A DNA stretch of 64,000 nt, taken from Streptomyces sp. NBC_00286. Lineage in GTDB: Bacteria > Actinomycetota > Actinomycetes > Streptomycetales > Streptomycetaceae. The notes below the pieces were generated by a model. It was not told the DNA's origin. It ran no database searches and worked only from the letters and a program-made list of their open reading frames with translations. The translations under genes were made by a program, and so were the position numbers. The stretch is from positions 2,046,001 through 2,110,000 of the forward strand of contig NZ_CP108054.1 in the NCBI RefSeq assembly GCF_036173125.1. The letters run 5' to 3'. Below, piece after piece: positions 35,281-42,829 of the stretch (position 1 is its first letter; every line of letters begins with the position of its first letter).

Positions 35281-35649
35281 CCTTCACCCCCTGCCCAGCC
35301 GAAGATCCCGTCACGGCAGTCAACGAGCAGCACCCGCAAAGGTCACCCATTCGACCCAAGAACCCCAGTTCCCGTCCCGAAGAACGGAGACCAAGAACGC
35401 ACCACGGCATGGATGACCCTCCCGGCGCAGGCGCCGGGCGGCACGACGTCCGGCCTGGGCATTCACTCACATTCACCAAAAGTCACTCCCGCTCAGTACA
35501 CCCACAGCAGTGCCCAACCCCGACGCACCCCACGGCTTCACGAGCCACCCCACGGCCATGGCCAGGACGGCACTCAGCGGCGTCGGCTCCTGGCTGCGCG
35601 ACCGGATTTCGCAGCCGTAGGGACTGACTGCGAGCCCACGAAGCTGACC

Positions 35650-35689
35650 GCAAAGAGCTCTTCGCAAAGAACTCTTTGCAGTTTATCCT
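35650..35689 (+). promoter_or_regulatory. Tandem palindromic operators and -10 element of the ArsR-type gene
   Basis: GCAAAGAGCTCTTCGC (35650-35665) and GCAAAGAACTCTTTGC (35664-35679) are near-perfect palindromes whose centres are 14 bp apart, sharing two bases. A -10-like TATCCT follows at 35684-35689, only eight bases before the GTG start, so the message is probably leaderless and the regulator bound here would block its own promoter. Confidence 0.75.
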
Positions 35690-35696
35690 GTGCGGT

Positions 35697-36365
35697 GTGA
35701 CCGACGCGATGAAGAGGGCAGAGGGCCCGTACGTTGAAGAGAGCTCCGTTGTTCTGGATGCCAAGGGGCTGCGAGCCATGGCGCATCCGGTGCGTGTGCA
35801 GCTGGTTGGGCTGCTGCGGAAGTACGGCCCATCGACGGCTACGCGTCTCGCGGAGCGGCTGGGCGTGAACTCCGGGACGGCCAGCTATCACCTGCGCCAG
35901 CTCGACGCGGCTGGTTTCGTCGAGGAGGACGCTGAGCGCGGCAATGCGCGAGAGCGCTGGTGGCGTTCCGTACATCAGATGACGGAGCTCAACGACCGGG
36001 AGCTGGCCGATCGAGAGCCCGAGGCCGCCTTGGCCTACCTGCAATCCGTCGCCACCACGTACACCATGCGCACCCAGCAGACGCTGAACGAGTTGCAGAC
36101 CATGCCCCGCGCGTGGCGGGACACCTTCGACATGAGCGACATGGCCTTGCGGCTCACGCCCGAAGAGGCCGTCGCCCTGCGGCACGAGTTGAGGGCCGTC
36201 ATCGCCCGGTACCGGAGGGATACGCCCGAGGCTGCGGCGAGTGCCCCGGAAGGAGCCGAGCGGGTTGGCGTTATCACGCAGCTTCTGCCGGAGCTGGATG
36301 CGCCCGCACCGTCGGAGGTGCACTCCAGTCCTGAGACTGCGCCAGGAACGGAGACGTCGTCGTGA
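35697..36365 (+). CDS. ArsR-type winged-helix transcriptional regulator
   Basis: A 222-residue regulator. The N-terminal winged helix (LRAMAHPVRVQLVGLLRKYG then LAERLGVNSGTASYHLRQLD, recognition helix residues included) is of the ArsR/HTH_20 kind, followed by a longer alpha-helical C-terminal domain than in metal-sensing ArsR proteins; no CxC metal site is present. GTG 35697 fits the leaderless promoter; ATG 35709 is the alternative. It overlaps the MFS gene start (GTGA), so it probably represses itself and the exporter until a drug-like ligand appears. Confidence 0.88.
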   Translation: MTDAMKRAEGPYVEESSVVLDAKGLRAMAHPVRVQLVGLLRKYGPSTATRLAERLGVNSGTASYHLRQLDAAGFVEEDAERGNARERWWRSVHQMTELNDRELADREPEAALAYLQSVATTYTMRTQQTLNELQTMPRAWRDTFDMSDMALRLTPEEAVALRHELRAVIARYRRDTPEAAASAPEGAERVGVITQLLPELDAPAPSEVHSSPETAPGTETSS

Positions 36366-37708
36366 CAGGGGACGCTCCAGGCGCTGACGGCTTATCCAGA
36401 AGGCGGTCCTTACGACCTCTGGGTGGGGTGCTGGCGGCCATGGCCGTGTCGCTGACCGGTACCCGGGTATCGGCGGTCGCGCTCCCCTGGTTCGTACTGG
36501 TCACGACCGGCAGCGCCACCCAGACCGGGCTGGTCGCCTTCTTCGAGATGGCTCCCTACGTGGTGGTCAAGGCGCTCACCGGGCCGCTGGTGGACCGAGT
36601 TGGCCCACGGAAGGTTTCCTGGACCACGGACCTCGCCAGCGCAGCCGCTGCCGCCGCCGTCCCCCTGTTCCACGCCTTGCACCTGCTGTCCTTTCCGCTT
36701 CTGCTGGCCCTGGTTGCGGTGATCGGCGCCGCCCGCGGACCCGGCGACCTGGCCAAGGAAGTCATGGTCCCGGAGGCGGCTGAGCGCGCTGGGGTGCCGT
36801 TGGAGCGGGCCACGGGTCTGTCCGGCGTGACCGAGCGGCTCGCCTCGACCGTCGGCCCGGCGGCCGGCGGCTCCTTGGTGGCGTTGCTCGGCCCGTTGAC
36901 AGGTCTTGTCGTCAACGCAGGCTGCTTCGCTCTCGGATCGGTGATCATCGCAGTGACGCTGCCTCGCCGCATGGGCGAGTCGGCCGAGGGCGCCTCGTCG
37001 CAAGCCGAAGAGACGAAAACGGGCTACTGGAAACGTTTCGGCGAAGGCTTCACTTTCCTGCGCAGCGAGCCACTGCTGCTCACCGTCATCATCATGGTGG
37101 GCATCACCAACCTGCTCGATGCGGCGTTCATGACGGTTCTCTTGCCCGTCTGGGCCAAGGAGTCCGGCAACGGGCCGGCCGCGATCGGCCTCACAGGCAG
37201 CGCGATGGGGGCCGCCGCGGTCGCCGGGAGCCTGATCGCCGCAGTGGCCGCACACCGACTGCGGCGCAGGGTCGTCTTCTTCACCGGATTCCTGTTGGCC
37301 GGCGCGCCGAGATATCTGATCCTCGCCTTCGACGCCCCGCTGGGAGCGGTACTGGCCGTCTTCGCCGTCAGTGGATTCGGTGCGGGCTTCCTCAACCCGG
37401 TGATCGGGGCCATCCTCCTCGAACGCGTGCCGCGCCGGATGCTCGGCCGGGTCAACGCGCTCGGCGACTCGTTGGCCTGGTCAGGTATCCCTCTCGGCGG
37501 GCTGATCGCCGGGGCGGCGGTGGCCTCCGTCGGGCTTGTGCCCGTACTGCTCGCCTGCGGGGCCGCGTACTTCCTCACCACGAACCTGGCAGGACTGCGG
37601 CCGGAGTGGCGCGAGATGGACCGTCCGGGTGGGAGAGAGGTCCTGAAGCGGCCCCCTGAGGCAAACGCTCCACGAAGGGTCGGGCGGAGCTCACCGCCCC
37701 GACTCTGA
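36362..37708 (+). CDS. MFS transporter (macrolide-efflux-like)
   Basis: A 448-residue transporter, twelve helices, with a short opening GVLAAMAVSLTGTRVSAVALP and VDRVGPRKVSW as the cytoplasmic loop motif A. The layout matches MefA/enterobactin-exporter-like MFS proteins. Its GTG start overlaps the stop of the ArsR-type gene by four bases, giving coupled translation. The last 45 residues are a charged cytoplasmic tail. Substrate unknown. Confidence 0.9.
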   Translation: MTGDAPGADGLSRRRSLRPLGGVLAAMAVSLTGTRVSAVALPWFVLVTTGSATQTGLVAFFEMAPYVVVKALTGPLVDRVGPRKVSWTTDLASAAAAAAVPLFHALHLLSFPLLLALVAVIGAARGPGDLAKEVMVPEAAERAGVPLERATGLSGVTERLASTVGPAAGGSLVALLGPLTGLVVNAGCFALGSVIIAVTLPRRMGESAEGASSQAEETKTGYWKRFGEGFTFLRSEPLLLTVIIMVGITNLLDAAFMTVLLPVWAKESGNGPAAIGLTGSAMGAAAVAGSLIAAVAAHRLRRRVVFFTGFLLAGAPRYLILAFDAPLGAVLAVFAVSGFGAGFLNPVIGAILLERVPRRMLGRVNALGDSLAWSGIPLGGLIAGAAVASVGLVPVLLACGAAYFLTTNLAGLRPEWREMDRPGGREVLKRPPEANAPRRVGRSSPPRL

Positions 37709-37741
37709 GATGCCGTCCACGAGTTTGGGGGTGGGGGGCAT

Positions 37742-37801
37742 GGCTGTTGCGGGAACTTGTGACACTTGCACGTGCAAGTGTCACAAGTTCCCGCAACAGC
37801 C
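37742..37801. repeat. Perfect 60-bp palindrome
   Basis: The left arm begins GGCTGTTGCGGGAACTTGTG and continues ACACTTGCAC; the right arm is its exact reverse complement, with the centre at GCAC/GTGC and no loop. It lies 33 bases after the MFS stop. There is no T-run on either side. It could act as a very strong hairpin in RNA or be a recombination or insertion scar. Confidence 0.95.
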
Positions 37802-37805
37802 TCGG

Positions 37806-37926
37806 GGTGAGGGGCGCTGGCCACGGTCAGTTTCTCGTCGTTCCTGCTTCTGGCTTCCGTTCGGCGACGCAGTCGTACGACGATGATCACAGCGAGGAGT
37901 AACGCCACGTTGATCGTCAGCACCAC
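37806..37926 (-). pseudogene. Start of a small membrane protein that runs into the palindrome
   Basis: From a GTG at 37926 with GGGAGG upstream, the minus strand reads one hydrophobic helix (TINVALLLAVIIVV) followed by a basic stretch RLRRRTEARSR, as in short streptomycete membrane proteins. After about 40 codons it enters the 60-bp palindrome and then the antisense of the MFS gene, so the native C terminus is not present. Weak call. The remaining DNA of 37927-38122 shows no gene. Confidence 0.3.
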
Positions 37927-38122
37927 CGGCCGGTCCTCCCGTCAGGCAAGAGCGTTCGGGTCTTCCTGTGCAGTTCGAACCGGGCGGCGCCGTGGGCCAG
38001 TTGTCCACAGTTGGCGGCGAAGTGCTCCGAGTCGGCCGAATTCCTCGTAAGCCTGAAGCCTGGGCAGCGGGCGCGTCGGCGAGGGCGCGCCCGCTGCTCA
38101 TCAAACTCCCGGGCCCCGCGTC

Positions 38123-39325
38123 TCAACCTCCGCCCAAAATCGGCGGATTGGCCAACCGCACCAGCTCCAGGGCCTGTTCGGGGAACCAGTCCCCCGCATC
38201 CGGGTCGACCATCCCGCGCTCCGGGTCCTCCGGGCCCTCCGTGCCGCGCAGGCACAGGCCGTCCGATTCGCCCGGGATCTTGATCCACAGTCGGGCGTCG
38301 TGGAGTGGGTCGCCCGTGCGGAGGGTGGGGCGGGTGCCGAGGCCGCGGCCGGGTGGGTTGCACCAGTCCTGGGGGTCCGTGTACTTGCCCGGGGGCGGGG
38401 TCCACGGGCCCTGGCCGTTGCGGCTGGAGTCGGTGACGAAGTGCTTCATACGGGAGGGTGGTACGCGTACGTTCTCCTCCAGCCAGGCCTGGGCGTCGGC
38501 GCGTGGCCAGCCCTGGTTGGGGCAGGCGGCCGGGTCGCCGCCTGCGTCCACGTACGCGAGGCAGGACGAAATCAGCTTGCCGTACCAGGAGTTGGCGTCG
38601 TCGGTCTGGTAGTTGGAGGTGTTGGTGTAGAAGCCGGTGGCCCGGTCGATGCCGCCCTTGAGGAGGCGGGGGACGATCGAGTTGACGGTGTGCCAGCCGG
38701 GGTGGCCCGTGTCCAGGTACACCCGGGTTCCGCGCAGCGGTTCCAGCTTGTCCACCGCGTAGTTGACCTCGGTGTAACGGGCCGCGGTCAGCGTGCCCTG
38801 GGCGTCGTCCTGGCCGCAGTCGGCGGGGACGAGGGCGAGGGAGTCGGGTTCGAGGACGACGAGCGCGTCACGGCCGCCGATGCCGCGCGCGATCGCGTCG
38901 ATCCACGCCTTGTACTCGGCCGTATTGGAGGCGCCGCCGCCGGAGTAGTTGGAGCAGTCGCGGCCGGGCACGTTGTAGAGGGCGAAGACGGGCAGCGCGT
39001 TGTGCCGGTCCGCGTCGCGCGCCACCTCGCGGATCTGCCGCTCGACCTGGGGCGGCGTCTGGTCGCCGTACCAGACCGCCTGCGGCGTGTGGGCCATGGC
39101 CAGGATGCCTGCCGCGTCCCGGAGTTGGCCGGTGCGGGCCAACTCGAAGGCCTGGCGGTACGCCGCCGGGTTGGCGTCGGGGACGTACAGGCCGGATCTG
39201 CGCCGTTCAGGCTCCGCCGCATCAGCCACAACATCCACCACATCAGCCGCGCCTGCCGTCGGCGCGCTCAGCAGAGAGGCCAGGCCAACCATTAAGGCAG
39301 CCAGGCCTGTTGAGATACGTCTCAT
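38123..39325 (-). CDS. Secreted glycoside hydrolase family 6 cellulase
   Basis: A 400-residue secreted enzyme: signal peptide ending near APTAGA, then a GH6 catalytic barrel. Diagnostic blocks are LPVFALYNVPGRDCSNYSGG, VVLEPDSLAL (catalytic acid Asp), VYLDTGHPGWH, and the C-terminal WIKIPGESDG with LCNPPGRGLG-type loop (here DWCNPPGRGLG). No cellulose-binding module or linker is attached. It would hydrolyse beta-1,4-glucan from the non-reducing side or internally. ATG 39325 follows CAGGAGT. A CebR-type box 47 bases upstream suggests induction by cello-oligosaccharides. Confidence 0.92.
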   Translation of the reverse strand: MRRISTGLAALMVGLASLLSAPTAGAADVVDVVADAAEPERRRSGLYVPDANPAAYRQAFELARTGQLRDAAGILAMAHTPQAVWYGDQTPPQVERQIREVARDADRHNALPVFALYNVPGRDCSNYSGGGASNTAEYKAWIDAIARGIGGRDALVVLEPDSLALVPADCGQDDAQGTLTAARYTEVNYAVDKLEPLRGTRVYLDTGHPGWHTVNSIVPRLLKGGIDRATGFYTNTSNYQTDDANSWYGKLISSCLAYVDAGGDPAACPNQGWPRADAQAWLEENVRVPPSRMKHFVTDSSRNGQGPWTPPPGKYTDPQDWCNPPGRGLGTRPTLRTGDPLHDARLWIKIPGESDGLCLRGTEGPEDPERGMVDPDAGDWFPEQALELVRLANPPILGGG

Positions 39326-39371
39326 GGGTTCACTCCTGGTTCGCAACGGTCACCGGGGACTTGCGGACTTG

Positions 39372-39385
39372 CGGGAGCGCTCCCA
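39372..39385. promoter_or_regulatory. CebR-type operator
   Basis: CGGGAGCGCTCCCA differs in one base from the palindrome TGGGAGCGCTCCCA bound by CebR, the cellobiose-responsive LacI-family repressor of Streptomyces cellulase genes. It lies upstream of the GH6 gene, consistent with its role. Confidence 0.85.
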
Positions 39386-39694
39386 TGAGCCTCGTCGCGC
39401 ACGGGGCAACCCGTCAAGGTGGCTGCAGCGGGCGGCTCGCGGCGGCACCGGACGGAGCTCGGGAACCGCCTCGGTGCCTACAAGCGGTTCGGCGGGCAGG
39501 ACCTGCTCGACATCGACGAACTCGCGACTGCATGGGCCGAGACCTGCACCAACATCACCGAGGACTACGCTCTTCAACTAATCGCGCATGTCGACCAGTT
39601 GGTCACGTCGCACAACGCAAGAACCGGCAACGACGTCGGGCTGGTCACCGGCGACGACGCCGGACAGCCGCAGCAGCCACGGAGGGAGCAGCAG
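39386..39694 (+). other. Stretch without an assignable gene
   Basis: An open frame continuous with the LysE gene covers 39419-39694 (AYKRFGGQDLLDIDELATAW, ITEDYALQLIAHVDQL) with coding-like composition but no start signal or recognised family. It may be the remnant of a regulator's C terminus. The LysE start at 39695 has its own ribosome binding site. Confidence 0.35.
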
Positions 39695-40345
39695 ATGCTG
39701 GGAGTGTCCAACCTTTCCACCTACGCCCTGGGGACCCTCCTCATCATTCTGCTGCCGGGGCCCAGTTCCCTCTACACGCTGTCCGTGGCGGCGCGGCGCG
39801 GCGTGCGCACCGGGTACCGGGCCGCCGCGGGCGTGTTCATCGGCGAAACCCTGCTGATGCTGCTCACCGCCGCGGGGCTCTCCTCGCTGCTGCGCGCCAA
39901 CGAACTCGTCTTCTCCGTCATCAAGTACGCGGGGGCCGGCTATCTGGCCTGGATCGCGTTCGGAATGATCCGCGGGGCATGGGAGATGTGGCGCACCCGC
40001 AAGGTGGAATCACCGGCCGAAGGGCCGGAGGGCGCCCAGGACGGTGAGCGGCCGTTCCGTCGGTCGCTGCTGATCACTCTGCTCAACCCGAAGGCGATCC
40101 TGTTCTTCATTTCCTTCTTCGTTCAGTTCGTCGACCCGTCCTATCCGCACCCGGTGCTGTCCTTCGGGCTGCTCGCGCTGATCTACCAGGTGATCAGCAT
40201 CAGTTATGTGACCCTGCTGATCCTCGGCGGCACGTACCTCTCGGCCCAGTTCCGCCGACGCCGGCGCCTGTCGGCGGGTCTGACCAGCGGAGCCGGCGCT
40301 CTCTTCCTCGGGTTCGCCGCAAAGCTCGCCACGACGGGCAGCTGA
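39695..40345 (+). CDS. LysE/RhtB-family amino-acid exporter (LeuE-like)
   Basis: A 216-residue transporter with six membrane helices and the LysE-family signature LLPGPSSLYTLSVAARRGVRTG followed by GEtLLMLLTAAGL in helix 2 region and LNPKAILFFISFF in helix 4. It would export amino acids such as leucine. ATG 39695 is preceded by GGAGGGAGC. It is monocistronic as far as can be seen. Confidence 0.88.
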   Translation: MLGVSNLSTYALGTLLIILLPGPSSLYTLSVAARRGVRTGYRAAAGVFIGETLLMLLTAAGLSSLLRANELVFSVIKYAGAGYLAWIAFGMIRGAWEMWRTRKVESPAEGPEGAQDGERPFRRSLLITLLNPKAILFFISFFVQFVDPSYPHPVLSFGLLALIYQVISISYVTLLILGGTYLSAQFRRRRRLSAGLTSGAGALFLGFAAKLATTGS

Positions 40346-40499
40346 CGCACCGCATGTCATGGCAGGACCGGGTTGTGGCCGCTGCCGCGATCGCAAGGTC
40401 CTCATAGGCGCAATAGGCGCACAAAAGTGGCAGGAATCCGATGTCGGCTGACAGCCTTGCCGCTGTTGCCTGGTCGTGCCAGTGACCAGGCTGGGAGGC

Positions 40500-40763
40500 A
40501 TGAACAACACATTCGACCTCGCCGTCCAGACTGTCGTCACTCTGGCCGTACTGGCCATCGCAGTACTCCCCGCGATCATCGGGACCATCCGTGACCGCCG
40601 TATCGATGTCCAGTCAAGAGACGCGGAGGAGGGCCGGGACCGCCGCACCGGCGTCCTGGTCGTGTTCGACCTCGCTTACGGTCCGCCTGAGGACAGGGTC
40701 TTCCGCGCGATTGCGGGCCGCAGCACCAAGGGATGGAGTGGGCCGCACACTGGAGTGCAGTAG
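40500..40763 (+). CDS. Small single-helix membrane protein
   Basis: An 87-residue protein with one membrane helix (TFDLAVQTVVTLAVLAIAVL) near the N terminus, then a charged IRDRRIDVQSRDAEEGRDRR segment. The arrangement resembles small unassigned streptomycete membrane proteins. GGGAGG lies immediately before the ATG, which is tight. The C-terminal 30 residues may be read into unrelated DNA. Confidence 0.45.
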   Translation: MNNTFDLAVQTVVTLAVLAIAVLPAIIGTIRDRRIDVQSRDAEEGRDRRTGVLVVFDLAYGPPEDRVFRAIAGRSTKGWSGPHTGVQ

Positions 40764-40809
40764 TCGGTAAGACGCAGGGTCGTGCCCGCTCCGTCCGCCG
40801 CCCGGCGCC

Positions 40810-41013
40810 CTACGCGCCGGGCTCCTCGCGTCCTTTCACCACGCGCCACAGCCTCCGCGCCGTAGGACAGATGCCCTCCACGCAGTCCGGGCAGGCCGAG
40901 GCATGCTCGACGTACGCGCGGTACGCCGTTTGGTGCCGGCCGTATTCGACGTCGCTGACCTCGGCCTGTAGGCGGCTCGCTCGACCGCTGCCGTCGCGCC
41001 AATGCCACGCCAC
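40810..41013 (-). CDS. Small protein with paired cysteines
   Basis: A 67-residue protein with HASACPDCVEGICPTA, three cysteines in a C-x2-C-x4-C arrangement that could bind a metal. GCGGAGGT precedes the ATG, and it starts six bases after the stop of the next small gene, so both form an operon. Such pairs commonly accompany XRE/DUF5753 regulators in streptomycetes; a remnant of one lies just upstream at 41270-41425. Confidence 0.6.
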   Translation of the reverse strand: MAWHWRDGSGRASRLQAEVSDVEYGRHQTAYRAYVEHASACPDCVEGICPTARRLWRVVKGREEPGA

Positions 41014-41019
41014 CTCCGC

Positions 41020-41241
41020 TCACGGCACCTCTCCCCGGCTCCGCGCGTTGGCCAGGGCCACGCCGGCCGACAGCCTCTCGGCCGTCGTGGCGGGCCTCAG
41101 CAGGCCACGCGCGTCCCATTCCCGCCCGCCACCGGGCGGCTTGAGCTGCCAGTACGAGCCGACGCGGTCCATGACCCGGCCGACCTTGCGCGTCGCCTCG
41201 TCCCATACGAGGTCACCGATCTCCGGCGTGTATCCGTTCAT
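41020..41241 (-). CDS. Small conserved-type streptomycete protein
   Basis: A 73-residue soluble protein, MNGYTPEIGDLVWDEATRKV followed by a YWQLKPPGGGREWDARGLLR block, with the look of a small beta-barrel (SH3-like) protein. Streptomycete genomes carry very similar proteins next to XRE regulators. Function unknown. Operon with the 67-residue protein downstream; the ATG at 41241 is preferred over the in-frame start at 41271 because it begins the recognisable sequence. Confidence 0.65.
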   Translation of the reverse strand: MNGYTPEIGDLVWDEATRKVGRVMDRVGSYWQLKPPGGGREWDARGLLRPATTAERLSAGVALANARSRGEVP

Positions 41242-41269
41242 GCGCACCCCCGCTGGATCACGTCGGCTC

Positions 41270-41425
41270 ATCGTGGAGAACTGGCACGCGGAGCTGTGGC
41301 TCGACGACGCCGACAGCGTCTCGACGCACCTGAAAGTATGGAGCGCGCTGCGGGAGTCCGCCGTCTACGGTGCCGACGCGCAACGCGTGATCAGCCAGGC
41401 ACGCCAAGCCCTCGACATCGCCTGA
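41270..41425 (+). pseudogene. C-terminal remnant of an XRE/DUF5753 regulator
   Basis: About 50 codons to a stop at 41423-41425 read VENWHAELWLDDADSV, then VWSALRESAVYG-ADAQRVISQA, matching the last part of the DUF5753 domain of XRE-family (Scr1-type) regulators. The helix-turn-helix and most of the domain are missing and replaced upstream by the opposite-strand small-protein genes. Confidence 0.6.
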
Positions 41426-41518
41426 CACCGAGCTGACGACCTGGAGCCGGGTGGCCTGCGTTGCTTCGTGCGCGGGCCTGAGCAGGAGTACCCCTGAGCA
41501 CATGCAAAAGTGGATGCC

Positions 41519-42829
41519 ATGACGGCAACGGACCTGCGGTACGCGGAAATTGACGAGGTCGAGGCGTTAGCAGGCGATGCCCTGCGCTGGATGCTCGCCG
41601 CCGCGCGGGACACCGGAGGCGGCGGGCTCGGCTGGCCCAAGAAGCCCTCCGATGACGAGCGCGAGAGCATGTTCTACTGCGGTACCGCCGGGGTCGTACC
41701 GGCGCTTCTGGAGGGGTGGCGGCACTTCAGGGACGACTCGTTCGCGGACACCGCCGTGCGCGCGGCTCGCAGTCTCGCCGATGCCGTCGACGGGTGCGAG
41801 GACAGTTCGCTGTACTTCGGGCTCACCGGCATGGCCCTGGCCCTGCGGGCCGTTCACGACGAACTCGGCGACACGGTCTCCCGCGCCGCCGCCGACCGGG
41901 CCATGGAGATCGTGCGGTCGCGTTTCGACGGGACCCGCTGGGGCGAGCTGTTCGAGCTGATGGGTGGGAACGCCGGGATCGGGCTCGGTGCACTGCGGCT
42001 CGGCGACGAGGAGTTGGCCGTACTCGCCCTTGAGCCCTATCTGCGTACCGCCGAGGAGGTCCCGTCGGGCGTGCACTGGGAGTTCCGTACGGGCAGGGAG
42101 GGGCGTATGCACCACATCTCGCACGGCACCCTGGGCATCGTGTACGCGCTGGCCACCGTCGGCACCGCGACGGGACGGACGGACCTCGTCGAGCTGGCCC
42201 GGGCCGGTGCCGCGGGCGTCGTGGCGCGGGACGAGGACGGCCTCGACGGGTTCCTTGTCGCGCACTCCGACCCGGCCCACTGGCCCGAACTGAACGCGCG
42301 CTACAGCTTCGGCTGGTGCCACGGCCCCGCCGGTGACGCCCAGGTCTTCCGTCAACTCCGGGACGTCCTCACCGAGAACACGGCCGCCTGGTCCGCCCTG
42401 GCCGACCGCTGCTGGCACACAGTCACCCACTCCGGCCTGCCCGCCCGACTGCGCCCCGGCTTCTGGGACAACAACGCCCGCTGCTGCGGCACCGCAGGGG
42501 TCCTCGCCCAGGCCTGCGACCGCATCGCCGAGCAGGACGACGGCCACGACTTCGCCCGGGTCCTGGTCGCGGACCTCACCGACCGCGCGATCCGAGACGC
42601 CGACGGCGCTCGCTGGTCCAACTTCGAGCACAGGGCCATCCCGAGCGACCTCGAACCCCGCACGGGTTGGGCGATGGGCAACGCGGGCATCGCACGGGAA
42701 CTGATGCGCTACGTCCGGCTGGGCCGAGGAGGCGATCCGGACTACGCGTTCCACTGGCCTGACCAGCCGACGGTACGCCGAAGCGCCCTCAGGCCACCGA
42801 CCCGATCCGCGACGCGTCAGCCCGGGTGA
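41519..42829 (+). CDS. Orphan LanC-like (lanthionine synthetase C-like) protein
   Basis: About 436 residues with the repeated helices of the LanC alpha/alpha barrel: MFYCGTAGVVPALLEG, SSLYFGLTGMALAL, GGNAGIGLGAL, HHISHGTLGIVYAL, FGWCHGPAGD, NARCCGTAGVLAQ and TGWAMGNAGIARELMRY are the seven Gly-x-x-Gly turns. The Cys of WCHG and the CC pair give candidate zinc ligands, although the His usually following the second Cys is a Gly. No lanthipeptide precursor or dehydratase was seen nearby. The last 20 residues are encoded by DNA containing the 22-bp repeat and may not be original. Ribosome binding is weak; a GTG at 41510 is possible. Confidence 0.8.
   Translation: MTATDLRYAEIDEVEALAGDALRWMLAAARDTGGGGLGWPKKPSDDERESMFYCGTAGVVPALLEGWRHFRDDSFADTAVRAARSLADAVDGCEDSSLYFGLTGMALALRAVHDELGDTVSRAAADRAMEIVRSRFDGTRWGELFELMGGNAGIGLGALRLGDEELAVLALEPYLRTAEEVPSGVHWEFRTGREGRMHHISHGTLGIVYALATVGTATGRTDLVELARAGAAGVVARDEDGLDGFLVAHSDPAHWPELNARYSFGWCHGPAGDAQVFRQLRDVLTENTAAWSALADRCWHTVTHSGLPARLRPGFWDNNARCCGTAGVLAQACDRIAEQDDGHDFARVLVADLTDRAIRDADGARWSNFEHRAIPSDLEPRTGWAMGNAGIARELMRYVRLGRGGDPDYAFHWPDQPTVRRSALRPPTRSATRQPG

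Noticed and set aside
35003..35479. A complete 158-residue minus-strand gene
   Set aside because: Only a middle segment resembles a known family and the pieces are abnormally joined, so a remnant is more likely.
37024..37926. A 300-residue minus-strand protein
   Set aside because: Most of it is antisense to the MFS transporter; only its first 40 codons could be original and these are listed as a weak remnant.
41519..42829. A lanthipeptide biosynthetic gene cluster
   Set aside because: No precursor, LanB, LanM, protease or dedicated transporter was found in the flanking 10 kb; only the LanC-like protein is present.
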